Source: Mesorhizobium sp. B2-4-3 (GTDB lineage: Bacteria; Pseudomonadota; Alphaproteobacteria; Rhizobiales; Rhizobiaceae). Taken from it: a stretch of 64,000 nucleotides of DNA. A program made the position numbers and the translations under genes. The DNA is taken from NCBI RefSeq assembly GCF_006442815.1, contig NZ_VFVL01000007.1, positions 1 to 64,000 of the forward strand. Reading direction: 5' to 3'. Under the pieces are notes generated by a model that worked only from the letters and a program-made list of their open reading frames with translations, had not been told where the DNA came from and ran no database searches. Positions 35,149 through 45,315 of this stretch are shown here, piece by piece (within the stretch, counting starts at the first letter, position 1; every line of letters starts with the position of its first letter).

Positions 35149-36141
35149 ATGCCGGAATATGACGTGCTTTGCATCGGCAATGCCATTGTCGACATCATCG
35201 CGCAATGCGACGAGGCTTTTCTCGAGACCAACGGCATCATCAAGGGGGCGATGAACCTCATCGATGCCAGGCGCGCCGAATTGCTTTACAGCCGCATGGG
35301 ACCGGCGATCGAGGCTTCCGGCGGCAGTGCCGGCAACACGGCGGCCGGCGTCGCCAGCCTCGGCGGACGGGCAGCCTTCTTCGGCAAGGTGTCGAACGAC
35401 GCGCTGGGCGATATCTACACCCACGACATCCACGCCCAGGGCGTGGCCTTCGATACCGGGCCGCTCAAGGGCGAACCGCCGACGGCACGCTCGATGATCT
35501 TCGTCACGCCCGACGGCGAGCGGTCGATGAACACCTATCTCGGCGCCTGCGTCGAGCTTGGTCCCGAGGATGTCGAGGCCGACAAAGCCTCCAACTCCAA
35601 GGTGACCTATTTCGAAGGCTATCTGTGGGATCCGCCGCGCGCCAAGGAGGCTATCCGCCAGACGGCGAAGCTGGCGCATGCGGCGGGCCGCGAAGTATCG
35701 ATGACACTGTCGGATTCCTTCTGCGTCGACCGCTACCGTGACGAATTCCTCGAGCTGATGCGTTCGGGCACCGTCGACATCGTCTTTGCCAACAGCCACG
35801 AGATCAAGTCGCTCTACCAGACCGCCTCCTTCGAGGAGGCGCTCGCCGCCATCCGCAACGATTGCAAGATCGCCGCCGTCACCCGTTCCGAGAAAGGCTC
35901 GGTCGTCGTGCGCGGCGACGAGACCGTCATCATCCAGGCGACTAAGATCAAGGAACTGGTCGACACGACCGGCGCCGGCGATCTCTACGCCGCCGGCTTC
36001 CTCTACGGCTACACGACCGGCCGCAGCCTCAAGGATTGTGGCGACCTCGGCTCGTTGGCCGCCGGACTGGTTATCCAGCAGATCGGCCCGCGGCCCAGGC
36101 AGAACCTTCGCCGCGAGGCCGAGCAGGTCGGGCTTCTCTAG
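35149..36141 (+). CDS. PfkB-family carbohydrate/adenosine kinase
   Basis: A 330-aa PfkB (ribokinase-like) kinase, closest in pattern to bacterial adenosine kinases. N-terminal YDVLCIGNAIVDIIAQ, the small-domain GGSAGNTAAGVASLGG and the C-terminal anion hole DTTGAGDLYAAGFLYG (catalytic Asp in GAGD) are all present. Adenosine or an inosine/guanosine-type nucleoside is the likely substrate, giving purine salvage. GGAG lies 8 bases before the ATG at 35149. The following 400-bp gap has one hairpin. Confidence 0.88.
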   Translation: MPEYDVLCIGNAIVDIIAQCDEAFLETNGIIKGAMNLIDARRAELLYSRMGPAIEASGGSAGNTAAGVASLGGRAAFFGKVSNDALGDIYTHDIHAQGVAFDTGPLKGEPPTARSMIFVTPDGERSMNTYLGACVELGPEDVEADKASNSKVTYFEGYLWDPPRAKEAIRQTAKLAHAAGREVSMTLSDSFCVDRYRDEFLELMRSGTVDIVFANSHEIKSLYQTASFEEALAAIRNDCKIAAVTRSEKGSVVVRGDETVIIQATKIKELVDTTGAGDLYAAGFLYGYTTGRSLKDCGDLGSLAAGLVIQQIGPRPRQNLRREAEQVGLL

Positions 36142-36227
36142 GGCGACTACAGGAAAACCGGCCTACGGACGGGCTTGGTGCGTTCGCTGTAGCCTTCCGT
36201 CGAAAATCGTCCCGAAACAATGAGATA

Positions 36228-36264
36228 GAGCGGATCATCGCTCCCGCGAGACGATGATCCGCTC
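36228..36264. repeat. Perfect 13-bp stem hairpin
   Basis: GAGCGGATCATCG (36228-36240) and its complement CGATGATCCGCTC (36252-36264) with an 11-base loop. No T-run. About 87 bp after the kinase stop. The rest of the 36142-36558 gap contains no gene I can support; a purine-rich GGGGAGGAG at 36531 is too far from the next ATG to be its ribosome site. Confidence 0.65.
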
Positions 36265-36558
36265 GTGAACACCGTGACAAAACAGTGACGGCTTTCGGCC
36301 CCGCAATTGCGCGCGAAGAGGTGCCGTTGCGTCATCGCCGGCAGCCTCCAAACAGGACCGGCTGTCGCGGACCTGTCACGTTGGACTTCTAAGATGCAAG
36401 ATGAGGCGTTCCGCGACTGACATTTCGGCACGCCAAACCAGGGGTGTGAAGATGCAAACCAGCAAGCTGCCGGGCCGCCGTCGCATATTTTATTTTCCGC
36501 AATAGAATTTCAGCAACCGCCGGCGCCTGGGGAGGAGCGCGGGCCGCAAGACAGATTC

Positions 36559-37269
36559 ATGACCAGATTCCAGAACCCGTCCGGCGGGATTTCACAAGAG
36601 GCGTTGGCAGGCCTTATGGCCGAAGCCGTGCAACAGGCGCTGATGCAGCATGGCGTCATGCTGGACGCCGATGCGCTGGCTTCGGCAAGCAAGGTCGCCG
36701 GCCATCTGGCCGCCGCCCTGCCCTTCCTGCCGCCGGCACAGCGCCTTGCCATCGGCTCCTTCAAGGGCGAGTGGACCGACCTCGCGTCCGACTTTTTTCG
36801 TGCGATGACGAACAAGGTCGCGAGCGACGGCGCGGCCATATCGGACCGCGCCTTCGAGCGCTCGGCGCCGAAGTCGGAGACAGGGAGGCCCACGGCCCAG
36901 CCGGTCGCCGAGCGAGCCGCGGGCCTGCAATCGATGCTGATCGAGGATTGGGCCGGCGAGGTCGCCGGCTCGACCTATCTGGAAGAGAAGCTCCGCATCC
37001 CGCGCTCCACGCTGCATCGCTGGCAAAGACGCGGTGAGGTCGTTGCCTTGCGCAAGGGCGGCCGCAAGCATGTCTTCCCCTTGGCCCAGTTCATCGACGG
37101 CAGGCCGGTCCCGGGGATCAGCGACGTGCTTTCAGCGATCGCCAATCCGAGGCTTGCCTGGTTCTGGCTGAGCCGGCCGTCGCCGGAGTTGGATGGCCGC
37201 ATTCCCATCGAGATGCTGCGGGATGACATGGTCGAGGACGTGGTCCGCGCCGCCCGAGCCCTGTCCTGA
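36559..37269 (+). CDS. Orphan protein with MerR/Xre-like helix and MbcA/ParS-like C-terminus
   Basis: A 236-aa protein of unknown function. Residues 1-90 are helical with an Ala/Gln-rich stretch. Residues 138-180 (STYLEEKLRIPRSTLHRWQR, then GRKHVFPLAQF) look like a helix-turn-helix with a wing. The C-terminus (185-236) contains AWFWLSRPSPELDGRIPIEM and DDMVEDVVRAA. It resembles the toxin-binding domain (DUF2384, Xre/MbcA/ParS antitoxins), in which W-L-x-x-P-x-x-x-L-x-G-x-x-P is the signature. No RES-domain toxin gene is adjacent. No clear Shine-Dalgarno precedes the ATG. Followed by a weak terminator. Confidence 0.75.
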   Translation: MTRFQNPSGGISQEALAGLMAEAVQQALMQHGVMLDADALASASKVAGHLAAALPFLPPAQRLAIGSFKGEWTDLASDFFRAMTNKVASDGAAISDRAFERSAPKSETGRPTAQPVAERAAGLQSMLIEDWAGEVAGSTYLEEKLRIPRSTLHRWQRRGEVVALRKGGRKHVFPLAQFIDGRPVPGISDVLSAIANPRLAWFWLSRPSPELDGRIPIEMLRDDMVEDVVRAARALS

Positions 37270-37294
37270 CTCCGGTCACCAGGAGTCGATTTTT
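37268..37294 (+). terminator. Weak intrinsic terminator
   Basis: GACTCC/GGAGTC stem of 6 bp with an 8-base loop, followed by GATTTTTCC. It overlaps the stop codon of the orphan gene. Confidence 0.45.
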
Positions 37295-37336
37295 CCACGT
37301 TCATCAGCACTTTTAGAAATTTATTCGGCAAATCAT

Positions 37337-37354
37337 CTGTCATAAAACTGTAAT
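37337..37354 (+). promoter_or_regulatory. Pho box (PhoB-binding site) upstream of the porin
   Basis: CTGTCATAAAACTGTAAT contains two 7-bp half-sites CTGTCAT and CTGTAAT spaced by 4 bp, an 11-bp period, with a single mismatch to the Pho consensus half-site. It is in an AT-rich stretch 295 bp before the porin ATG. A TTGGCACATTTGGCACA direct repeat directly follows (37357-37373). Other promoters closer to the gene are possible. Confidence 0.6.
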
Positions 37355-37648
37355 AATTGGCACATTTGGCACATCGAACAGCTTATCTGGCGTTTCGATT
37401 CTACTTATTGTTCAGAACGTCCCATTTTTGCATTTATGTGACGTGATATTTGGGCAACAAGACTTCCATAAGCGTCAGAAAAGCCGCCATTCCGACACAA
37501 TCACTGTTGTGTGAGGCCAACGATTAGGCCATGTCCAAGGCGAAGAAGCGGCGCCGGTGCGCGTGCTTTTTCAACGATGGGGACGGGGGTGGCAAAGCCG
37601 AACGGCACGTCAGGCCTGTCTTGAACCTTTGACTGGAGATTCAAGAAA

Positions 37649-38770
37649 ATGAACATCAAGAGCCTTCTACTCGGCTCCGCTGCGGCGCTGATCGCAGTTT
37701 CGGGCGCCCGCGCCGCCGACGCGGTCACCGTCGCCGAGCCGGAACCGGCCGAATATGTCAAGATCTGCGACGTCTATGGCGCCGGCTACTTCTACATCCC
37801 CGGCACCGAGACCTGCCTGCGCGTCGGCGGCTATATCCGTTATGACGCCGGCTTCGGCGATCCCGGCACCCTCGACGGCCGCAGAGCCAGAGATACAATG
37901 GATCCTGGCCCGGACGCAGATCCGAATTTCAACAATAGCTGGAATAAGAACGCCCGCTTCGCGTTCAGGACCTGGACCGGCCAGGAGACCGAGCTCGGCA
38001 CGTTGAAGACCTATACCGAGGCCCGCTTCAACTTCAAGAACGGCGATTCGGCGGTGAACCTGGAATTCGGCTGGGTCCAGCTCGGCGGCCTGCGCGTCGG
38101 CGTCGATGAGACGCCTTACGACCAGTTCATCGGCTATGCCGGCAGCGTGGTGCAGGACACCATCATCCCGTACGGCATCAAGGTCACCAACGTCGTCAGC
38201 TACTATTTCGACGCCGGCAGCGGCTTCTCGGGCGTGGTCTCGCTCGAAGAGGGTGCGGACACTGGCGCCATCCACGGCTTGATCGACAGCTATGTCCCGC
38301 ATGTCGTCGGCGGCCTGAAGTACAAGGGCGACTGGGGCGCGATCACCGGCGTCGTGGCCTATGACAGCAACTACGAGGAAGTGGCCGGCAAGGTTCGCCT
38401 CGACGTCAACGTCACCAAGGAACTGTCGCTGTTCGTCATGGGCGGCTACGGCACCGACGACAACTTCGTCGACCACGCCAAGGGTCGCGGCTTCTACAAG
38501 CCCTGGGGCGGCAACTGGGCCGTCTGGGGCGGCGGCACCTACAAGTTCAACCCGAAGACCGCCTTCAACCTCCAGGTCTCGGCCGACGACGCCAAGAACT
38601 TCGCCGTCGCGGCAAACGTGGCCTACACGATCGTTTCGGGCTTCACGGTCACGACCGAACTTGACTACTACCATGATGGCAAGTTCGGTCAGGCCGATGA
38701 CTACAACTTCACCAAGGCCTTCAAGAAGAACAACTGGGGCGGCATCGTTCGCTTCCAGCGCAATTTCTGA
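37649..38770 (+). CDS. Outer-membrane porin (Omp2/RopA family)
   Basis: A 373-aa 16-strand-type porin. The Sec signal peptide MNIKSLLLGSAAALIAVSG is cleaved near ARAADA (residue 22). The mature N-terminus EYVKICDVYGAGYFYIPGTETCLRVGGYIRYD (family terms C....G.....PGT..CL..GGY.R), the disulfide pair CDVYG/ETCLR, aromatic-ended strands and the terminal Phe (VRFQRNF) identify the alphaproteobacterial general porins. AGGAGATTC-type signal: GGAGATTCAAGAAA before ATG. A long leader with a Pho box suggests phosphate control. Confidence 0.93.
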   Translation: MNIKSLLLGSAAALIAVSGARAADAVTVAEPEPAEYVKICDVYGAGYFYIPGTETCLRVGGYIRYDAGFGDPGTLDGRRARDTMDPGPDADPNFNNSWNKNARFAFRTWTGQETELGTLKTYTEARFNFKNGDSAVNLEFGWVQLGGLRVGVDETPYDQFIGYAGSVVQDTIIPYGIKVTNVVSYYFDAGSGFSGVVSLEEGADTGAIHGLIDSYVPHVVGGLKYKGDWGAITGVVAYDSNYEEVAGKVRLDVNVTKELSLFVMGGYGTDDNFVDHAKGRGFYKPWGGNWAVWGGGTYKFNPKTAFNLQVSADDAKNFAVAANVAYTIVSGFTVTTELDYYHDGKFGQADDYNFTKAFKKNNWGGIVRFQRNF

Positions 38771-38793
38771 TCGAGCGCAAAGTTCACAAAGGA

Positions 38794-38824
38794 AAGGCCC
38801 GCGGCATCGCCGCGGGCCTTTTGC
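38794..38824 (+). terminator. Intrinsic terminator of the porin gene
   Basis: AAGGCCCGCGGC, loop ATC, GCCGCGGGCCTT, then TTGCTTT. A 12-bp stem, and the mirror A-run also serves the convergent malic enzyme gene. Confidence 0.9.
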
Positions 38825-38863
38825 TTTGGCTCAAGCAAACGAAACGATCGAACTGCTGCCGCG

Positions 38864-41155
38864 TCAATTCCCCGCCGTGTAGGCCGCGATCGCCGCCATG
38901 TTCACGATGTCGGAGTCCTTGGCGTTCAACGACACGATCTGGACCGGCTTGTTCAAGCCGACCAGCAGCGGGCCGATGACGGTCGAGCCGCCGAGCTCCT
39001 GCAGCATCTTGGTCGAGATCGAGGCCGAGTGGAAGGCCGGCATCACCAGCACGTTGGCTGGGCCGGTCAGCCGGATGAAAGGATATTGCGCCATGGCGCG
39101 CGGGTTCAGCGCCACGTCGGCGGCCATCTCGCCGTCATATTCGAAATCGACGCGGCGCTTATCGAGGATGCGCACCGCTTCCTGGACGCGTTCGGAACGT
39201 TCGCCCTGCGGATGGCCGAAGGTGGAGTAGGCGAGCATGGCGAGCCGCGGCTCGTAGCCCATGCGGCGGGCGAAACCGGCCGCTTCCTCGGCGATGTCGG
39301 CGATCTGCTCGGCGTTCGGCATGTCGTGCACGGCGGTGTCGGCGACCAGCACCGTCCTGCCTCGCGCGAGCACGATCGACACGCCGATGACGCGGTGGCC
39401 GGGCTTGGCGTCGATGATGCGGCGTACGTCGTCGAGCGCCGTCGAATAGTTGCGGGTGACGCCGGTGACGATGCCGTCGGCATCGCCGAGCGCCACCATG
39501 CAGGCGGCGAAGTGGTTGCGGTCGTTGTTGATCAGGCGCTGGCAGTCGCGGAACAGAAAACCCTTCCGCTGCATGCGCTCGTAGAGATAGTCGGTGTAGA
39601 TGCCGTTGCGGCGCGACAGCCTGGCATTGATGATCTCCAGGCCCTGCTTGTTCAGGTCGATGCCGGCATTGCGGGCATTGTCCTTGATGACGTCGTCGCG
39701 GCCGAGCAGGATCGCCGTGCCGAGCTTCTGGTTCACATAGGAGACGGCGGCGCGCATCACCTGCTCCTCCTCGCCCTCGGCGAAGACGATGCGCTTGGGC
39801 TGGCGGCGCACGCGGTCGTAGATGCGCTGCAAGGTGGAGGCGATCGGGTCGCGGCGGGCAGACAGTTCCTGCGCGTAGCGGTCGAGATCGAGGATCGGCT
39901 TGCGGGCGACGCCGGATTCCATCGCCGCCTTCGCCACCGCCAGCGGGATCGCCGAGATCAGGCGCGGATCGAACGGCACCGGGATGATGTAGTTGGCACC
40001 GAATTTCGGCCGGTTGCCCTGATAGGCTGCGGCGACATCGTCCGGCACGTCCTGGCGAGCCAGCTCGGCAAGCGCCCTGGCGGCGGCGATCTTCATCTCG
40101 TCATTGATGGTGGTGGCGCGCACATCGAGCGCTCCCCGGAAGATATAGGGGAAGCCCAGAACGTTGTTGACCTGGTTTGGGTAGTCCGAGCGGCCGGTGG
40201 CCATGATGGCGTCGGTGCGGATCTCGGCCACTTCCTCCGGCGTGATCTCCGGGTCGGGATTGGCCATGGCGAAGATGATCGGGTTCTTGGCCATCGACTG
40301 CACCATGGCGGTGGTGAGTGCCCCCTTGGCTGACAGGCCGAGGAAGACGTCGGCGCCGTCCAGGGCCTCAGCCAGGCTGCGCGCCTCGGTCTTGACCGCA
40401 TGCGCCGACTTCCACTGGTTCATGCCTTCGGTGCGGCCCTGGAAGACCACGCCCTTGGTGTCGCACAGGATGATGTTTTCCGGTGAAAAACCCATCGCCT
40501 TCATCAATTCGATGCAGGCGATGCCGGCGGCGCCCGCGCCGTTGCAGACCATCTTCGTGGTCTTCATGTCGCGGCCGGTGACCTCCAGCGCGTTGATCAG
40601 CCCGGCGGCTGAGATGATTGCCGTGCCATGCTGATCGTCATGGAAGACTGGGATGTCCATCAGCTCGCGCAGCCGCTGCTCGATGATGAAGCACTCGGGC
40701 GCCTTGATGTCCTCGAGATTGATGCCGCCGAAGGAAGGTCCGAGGAAGCGCACGCAGTTGATGAACTCGTCGGCATCCTCGGTCGCCACTTCAAGGTCGA
40801 TGGAATCGACATCGGCGAAACGCTTGAACAGCACCGCCTTGCCTTCCATGACCGGCTTAGAGGCCAGCGCGCCGAGATTGCCCAGGCCGAGGATGGCGGT
40901 GCCGTTCGAGATGACGGCGACCATATTGCCGCGCGTCGTATAATCGAAGGCACGGCTCGGATCCTCGGCGATGGCGCGCACGGGGACGGCGACGCCAGGC
41001 GAATAGGCGAGGCTCAGATCGCGTTGCGTCGCCATCGGCTTGGTGGCGACGATCTCCAGCTTGCCGGGCCGTCCCATGGCGTGGAACTCCAACGCCTCCT
41101 CTGGACTGACGGAGGGGCCGCTGCTTTCGGTTTTCCTGGCCATGATGCGCTTCAT
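38864..41155 (-). CDS. tme: NADP-type malic enzyme with phosphotransacetylase-like C-terminus
   Basis: Oxidatively decarboxylates malate to pyruvate, supplying NADPH and pyruvate during growth on dicarboxylates. 763 aa from MKRIMARKTE, the usual length of the chimeric bacterial enzymes. The N-terminal malic domain shows TQRDLSLAYSPGVAVP, GLGNLGALASKPVMEGKAVLFK (Gly-rich, catalytic Lys) and VFHDDQHGTAI; the NAD(P) site is NGAGAAGIACIEL. The C-terminal third (about 440-763) is a PTA-like domain (FAEGEEEQVMRAAVSY, GPANVLVMPAFHSASI) that is regulatory in this group. The next genes, glycosyltransferase and mutS, match the rhizobial order tme-mutS-glnD. Assignment to tme over dme rests on this context. 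Confidence 0.9.
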   Translation of the reverse strand: MKRIMARKTESSGPSVSPEEALEFHAMGRPGKLEIVATKPMATQRDLSLAYSPGVAVPVRAIAEDPSRAFDYTTRGNMVAVISNGTAILGLGNLGALASKPVMEGKAVLFKRFADVDSIDLEVATEDADEFINCVRFLGPSFGGINLEDIKAPECFIIEQRLRELMDIPVFHDDQHGTAIISAAGLINALEVTGRDMKTTKMVCNGAGAAGIACIELMKAMGFSPENIILCDTKGVVFQGRTEGMNQWKSAHAVKTEARSLAEALDGADVFLGLSAKGALTTAMVQSMAKNPIIFAMANPDPEITPEEVAEIRTDAIMATGRSDYPNQVNNVLGFPYIFRGALDVRATTINDEMKIAAARALAELARQDVPDDVAAAYQGNRPKFGANYIIPVPFDPRLISAIPLAVAKAAMESGVARKPILDLDRYAQELSARRDPIASTLQRIYDRVRRQPKRIVFAEGEEEQVMRAAVSYVNQKLGTAILLGRDDVIKDNARNAGIDLNKQGLEIINARLSRRNGIYTDYLYERMQRKGFLFRDCQRLINNDRNHFAACMVALGDADGIVTGVTRNYSTALDDVRRIIDAKPGHRVIGVSIVLARGRTVLVADTAVHDMPNAEQIADIAEEAAGFARRMGYEPRLAMLAYSTFGHPQGERSERVQEAVRILDKRRVDFEYDGEMAADVALNPRAMAQYPFIRLTGPANVLVMPAFHSASISTKMLQELGGSTVIGPLLVGLNKPVQIVSLNAKDSDIVNMAAIAAYTAGN

Positions 41156-41244
41156 TTCCTCGCCTTCGCGCACCCTTGAGGCAGGTGCGTGTTTATGTGT
41201 CTTCGGATTAAGGCTACACGGCAGCGCTGTAAACGGCCAAGCGA

Positions 41245-42426
41245 TCAGGCGCGGTCCGGTTCGCCGACGAGCGCGGCAATTTCCCGCACGGTGGCCCAGC
41301 GCATCAAGCCTTCGGTGCCTGAGAACGGCCACGTCTCCAGCGGGGGAGCGCTGCTGCCCTTGCGCCGCAGAAGCGCCGACAGGAACGCGGTGAGTTCCTG
41401 CCGCTGGGCGCGAACCTTTTCCAGCGTCCTGCCGCGGATTTCCTCGCGCGGAATGGCGCGATCCCGAAGCCGCTCAACAGCGCGGCGAATGGCCGTCGGC
41501 TCCGGCTCGACGATCAGGCAATAGTCCGGATCGAAATAGACGTCGCGCCCGCCGAGGCTCGGCGTGCTGACGATAGGCAAACCGGTCATCAGATATTCCA
41601 TGCTGGAATACATTGCCCCTTCGACGGCGGACAGGCACAGCCCGACGGCGGCCTGATTGTAGACCCGGTTGACCTCTGCGGAGGTCAGCCGGCCGGGCAG
41701 GCCGTCCACGATCGGATTGGCGATGCGATGGCGCGGCGATTGCGCCTGGAGGCGGCGAATGAAGGCGCGGGCGGCGGGCGGCGTCAATTCGCCGATCGAA
41801 TAGGTGACGTGGACCAGCCGGTCGATCTCGAAGGCAAGATAGTGGCGTTTCATCGGCGAGATGCGGCCATTGTAGACGGCATCGAACTCGACCGGCACAT
41901 CCGGCAGCGGCCGGAAAACATCTTCCGATATCATCAGATTGTGATTGGAGAACATGGCTTTGCCGCCGACCGCGGCGATGAGACGGCGCTCTTCCTCGTT
42001 GTTGCAGAGGAAAATCACCTCATGACGAGGAAAACGCGCCGCATACCAGGCAATATCGCGGCCCATCTGGGCGACGACGGCAGGCCTCTCCATCGTCCAC
42101 ATCGGCATCAGCAGAAAGGTGGCGCGCCGCTCGGCAAGGCGCCGGCCGATGGCCGCCAACGGATGCAGGGGACGGGGTCCGCCGACCGGAATATAGAGCA
42201 CCAGCGGGTCGCGGCTGAATATGTGAGCCGACATCTGGATGCCGCCGTCGAGGTCGGACAAGGGACCGCGCGCCGGCAGGATATAGGGAAAGCGCTTGCG
42301 CGCCGAAACCCTGAGCTTGTTCGCGGTTCGATGGGCGCGCCGCGTCGCCAGCAGCCAGAGGCGCTCGGCGGCCGAGCCGACCGGGCCGACCATCTCGTCG
42401 AAAGTCTCTTGCTTGTCCTGATCCAC
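41245..42426 (-). CDS. Glycosyltransferase-like protein (GT4-type C-terminus)
   Basis: A 393-aa protein starting with GTG at 42426, chosen because GGGGGA is 7 bases upstream (ATG at 42462 gives 12 more residues). The C-terminal half has a GT-B/GT4-like donor-sugar region: AAVGLCLSAVEGAMYSSMEY, LMTGLPIVSTPSLGGRD and YCLIVEPEPTAIRRAVERL, where the Glu (VEGA/SMEY) would bind the nucleotide sugar. It probably adds a sugar to a surface polysaccharide or lipid. Divergent from mutS. The N-terminal extension reading through mutS is not coding. Confidence 0.78.
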   Translation of the reverse strand: MDQDKQETFDEMVGPVGSAAERLWLLATRRAHRTANKLRVSARKRFPYILPARGPLSDLDGGIQMSAHIFSRDPLVLYIPVGGPRPLHPLAAIGRRLAERRATFLLMPMWTMERPAVVAQMGRDIAWYAARFPRHEVIFLCNNEEERRLIAAVGGKAMFSNHNLMISEDVFRPLPDVPVEFDAVYNGRISPMKRHYLAFEIDRLVHVTYSIGELTPPAARAFIRRLQAQSPRHRIANPIVDGLPGRLTSAEVNRVYNQAAVGLCLSAVEGAMYSSMEYLMTGLPIVSTPSLGGRDVYFDPDYCLIVEPEPTAIRRAVERLRDRAIPREEIRGRTLEKVRAQRQELTAFLSALLRRKGSSAPPLETWPFSGTEGLMRWATVREIAALVGEPDRA

Positions 42427-42579
42427 CAAAGTCCCCCGCCGCCCTTTCCCCACGGGAACCATAGAGTGCCAGGCCGGGCCGGCGCAACCAGGCCCGGCGC
42501 TGCGGGCCGCCGCCAGTCTTCCCCTGCTTTTCGCGTCGCCGGCATTAAACCGGGCTGCCACTTCTGCTAGCGTTGCCGC

Positions 42580-45315
42580 ATGAACATGCATATGCCCACC
42601 GATACCGACGCCCAGGAGACGACGACGCCTGCGCCCGCCACGAGCGGCGTCACGCCGATGATGGAGCAATTCATCGAGATCAAGGCGGCGAACCCGGATT
42701 CGCTTCTGTTCTACCGCATGGGCGATTTCTACGAGCTGTTCTTCGACGACGCGGAGAAGGCGAGCCAGGCACTGGGCATCGTTTTGACCAAGCGGGGCAA
42801 GCACCAGGGCCATGACATCCCGATGTGCGGCGTGCCGGTGCATGCGGCGGACGACTATCTGCAGAAGCTGATCGCGCAGGGTTTTCGCGTCGCCGTCTGC
42901 GAGCAGATCGAGGATCCGGCCGAAGCCAAGAAACGCGGCTCCAAATCGGTAGTGCGCCGCGACGTGGTGCGGCTGGTCACGCCCGGCACCATCACCGAGG
43001 ACAAGCTGCTGGCGCCCTCGGAATCGAGCTTCCTGATGGCGCTCGGCCGCGTGAAAGGCGGCGGCGCGGCCAGCCAGGCCGGCTTCGCGCTCGCCTGGAT
43101 CGACATTTCGACCGGCGCCTTCCGCGTCGCCGAGACGAGCGCCGAGCGGCTGCTTGCCGACATCTTCCGCGTAGACCCGCGCGAGCTGATCGTCGCCGAG
43201 CCGGTTTTCCACGATCCGGAGCTCAGGCCGGTGTTCGACGTGCTGGGCCGGGTCGCCAACCCGCAGCCGCCTTCGCTGTTCGATTCGGCTTCGGCCACAA
43301 GCCGCATCGCGCGCTTCTTCGAGGTAGCGACCCCGGACAGTTTCGGCACGTTCTCGCGCGCCGAGCTGTCGGCGATCTCGGGCGCCATCGCCTATGTCGA
43401 AAAAACGCAGAAGGCCGAACGGCCGCCGCTGTCGCGCCCCGAGCGCGAGGAGCAGGGCTCGACGCTGTTCATCGATCCGGCGACGCGCGGCAATCTGGAA
43501 CTGTTGCGCACGCTGTCCGGCAGCCGCGACGGCTCATTGTTCAAGGCGATCGACCGCACCGTGACCGGCGGCGGCGCGCGATTGCTGGCCGACCGGCTGA
43601 TGGCGCCGCTGACCGATCCGGCGACGATCGCGGCGCGACTGGATTCGGTCTCCTTTTTCCGCTCCGAGACGCGGCTTTGCCAAGGCCTGCGGGCGAGCCT
43701 GAAAGGCGTCGCCGACATGCCGAGGGCGCTGTCCAGGCTGGCGCTCAACCGCGGCGGGCCGCGCGATCTCGGCGCGCTGCGCGCCGGCTTCGAGGCGGCC
43801 GGCGCGATCGCCGAATTGTTCGCGGCGGCCGCCCTGCCCGCCGAGCTCGCCGCCGCGCTTGCCGCGATCCGCGCCTTGCCCGAGGCGCTCGCCCGTCACC
43901 TCAGCGAAGCGCTCGACGACGAGCTGCCGCTGATCAAGCGCGACGGCGGCTTCGTGCGGTCGAGCTATAATGCCGAGCTCGACGAGATGCGGGCATTGCG
44001 CGACGAATCGCGAAAAGTGATCGCCGGGCTGGAGCGCTCGCTGATCGAGGAGACCGGCATCCGCTCGCTGAAGATCCGGCACAACAATGTGCTCGGCTAC
44101 TACATCGAGGTCACCGCCAACCATCACGCGATCATGACCGGCGGCGACGCCGCCAAGGCGCGCTTCATCCATCGCCAGACCATGGCCAACGCCATGCGCT
44201 TCACCACGACCGAACTGGCGGAGCTGGAATCGAAGATCGCCAATGCCGCCGACAAGGCGCTGAGCATCGAGCTCGCCACCTTCGACCGGCTGACGGCGGA
44301 AGTGGTGGGTGAGGCCGAACGGGTCCGTGCCGGCGCCGACGCGCTTGCGGCTCTCGATGTTTCATCGGCGCTGGCATTGCTTTCCGAAAGCGAGGGCTGG
44401 TGCCGGCCGGTGGTGGATTCGAGCCTCGCCTTCGACATCGCAGGCGGGCGCCACCCGGTGGTCGAACAGGCGCTGAGGCGCTCGGGTGACGGGCCGTTCG
44501 TCGCCAACGATTGCGACCTGTCGCCCGACGGCGGCGCCAAGGCCGGCGCGATCTGGCTGCTTACCGGCCCCAATATGGGCGGCAAGTCGACGTTCCTCAG
44601 GCAGAATGCGCTGATCGCAATCCTCGCCCAGACCGGCTCCTTCGTGCCGGCGCAAAGCGCCCATATCGGCGTCGTCGACCGGCTGTTCTCGCGCGTCGGC
44701 GCGTCGGACGATCTGGCGCGGGGACGTTCGACCTTCATGGTCGAGATGGTCGAGACGGCGGCGATCCTCAACCAGGCGGGCGAGCGGGCGCTGGTCATCC
44801 TCGACGAGATCGGCCGCGGCACCGCGACTTTCGACGGACTGTCGATCGCCTGGGCGGCGGTCGAATACCTGCATGAGAAGAACCGCTGCCGGGCGATCTT
44901 CGCCACGCATTTCCACGAGATGACGGCGCTGGCCGGCAAATTGCCCCGGCTTCACAACGTCACCATGCGGGTCAAGGAATGGGAAAGCGATGTCGTCTTC
45001 CTGCACGAAGTCGGCAAGGGCGCGGCCGACCGCTCCTACGGCGTCCAGGTGGCGCGGCTGGCCGGCCTGCCGGAAGCGGTGGTGGCCCGCGCCAAGGAAG
45101 TGCTGCACCAGCTGGAAGAGGGCGAAGTCTCGGGCAAGACCAATCGGCTCGTGGACGACCTGCCGCTGTTTTCGGTGGCGGTGAAGCGCGAAGCCCCGAA
45201 GCCGGTCAAAAGCGATGCGCTGGGCGAGGCACTCGGCGTGATCAATCCCGACGAGATGACGCCGCGCGAGGCGCTGGAGGCGCTCTACCGGCTGAAGGGG
45301 CTGGCGGGCGGGTAA
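42580..45315 (+). CDS. mutS: DNA mismatch repair protein MutS
   Basis: Recognises mismatched bases and starts repair with MutL. 911 aa. The mismatch-binding domain I includes [15 protein letters not shown] (the F-x-E motif; FYEL at about 48) after an extended N-terminal tail. The ATPase domain shows [13 protein letters not shown] (Walker A, near 664), [16 protein letters not shown] (Walker B and signature) and FATHFHEM. Its stop codon abuts the stop of the convergent ICMT-like gene. Conserved neighbour of tme and glnD in rhizobia. Confidence 0.98.
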   Translation: MNMHMPTDTDAQETTTPAPATSGVTPMMEQFIEIKAANPDSLLFYRMGDFYELFFDDAEKASQALGIVLTKRGKHQGHDIPMCGVPVHAADDYLQKLIAQGFRVAVCEQIEDPAEAKKRGSKSVVRRDVVRLVTPGTITEDKLLAPSESSFLMALGRVKGGGAASQAGFALAWIDISTGAFRVAETSAERLLADIFRVDPRELIVAEPVFHDPELRPVFDVLGRVANPQPPSLFDSASATSRIARFFEVATPDSFGTFSRAELSAISGAIAYVEKTQKAERPPLSRPEREEQGSTLFIDPATRGNLELLRTLSGSRDGSLFKAIDRTVTGGGARLLADRLMAPLTDPATIAARLDSVSFFRSETRLCQGLRASLKGVADMPRALSRLALNRGGPRDLGALRAGFEAAGAIAELFAAAALPAELAAALAAIRALPEALARHLSEALDDELPLIKRDGGFVRSSYNAELDEMRALRDESRKVIAGLERSLIEETGIRSLKIRHNNVLGYYIEVTANHHAIMTGGDAAKARFIHRQTMANAMRFTTTELAELESKIANAADKALSIELATFDRLTAEVVGEAERVRAGADALAALDVSSALALLSESEGWCRPVVDSSLAFDIAGGRHPVVEQALRRSGDGPFVANDCDLSPDGGAKAGAIWLLTGPNMGGKSTFLRQNALIAILAQTGSFVPAQSAHIGVVDRLFSRVGASDDLARGRSTFMVEMVETAAILNQAGERALVILDEIGRGTATFDGLSIAWAAVEYLHEKNRCRAIFATHFHEMTALAGKLPRLHNVTMRVKEWESDVVFLHEVGKGAADRSYGVQVARLAGLPEAVVARAKEVLHQLEEGEVSGKTNRLVDDLPLFSVAVKREAPKPVKSDALGEALGVINPDEMTPREALEALYRLKGLAGG

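Noticed and set aside
36452..36505. 17-codon open frame with a purine-rich leader, possible leader peptide
   Set aside because: Too short, no attenuator follows it, and no codon bias supports it.
41245..43212. 655-aa reading frame on the minus strand
   Set aside because: Only its last 393 codons are the glycosyltransferase gene; the upstream part is an open frame over mutS with no ribosome site.
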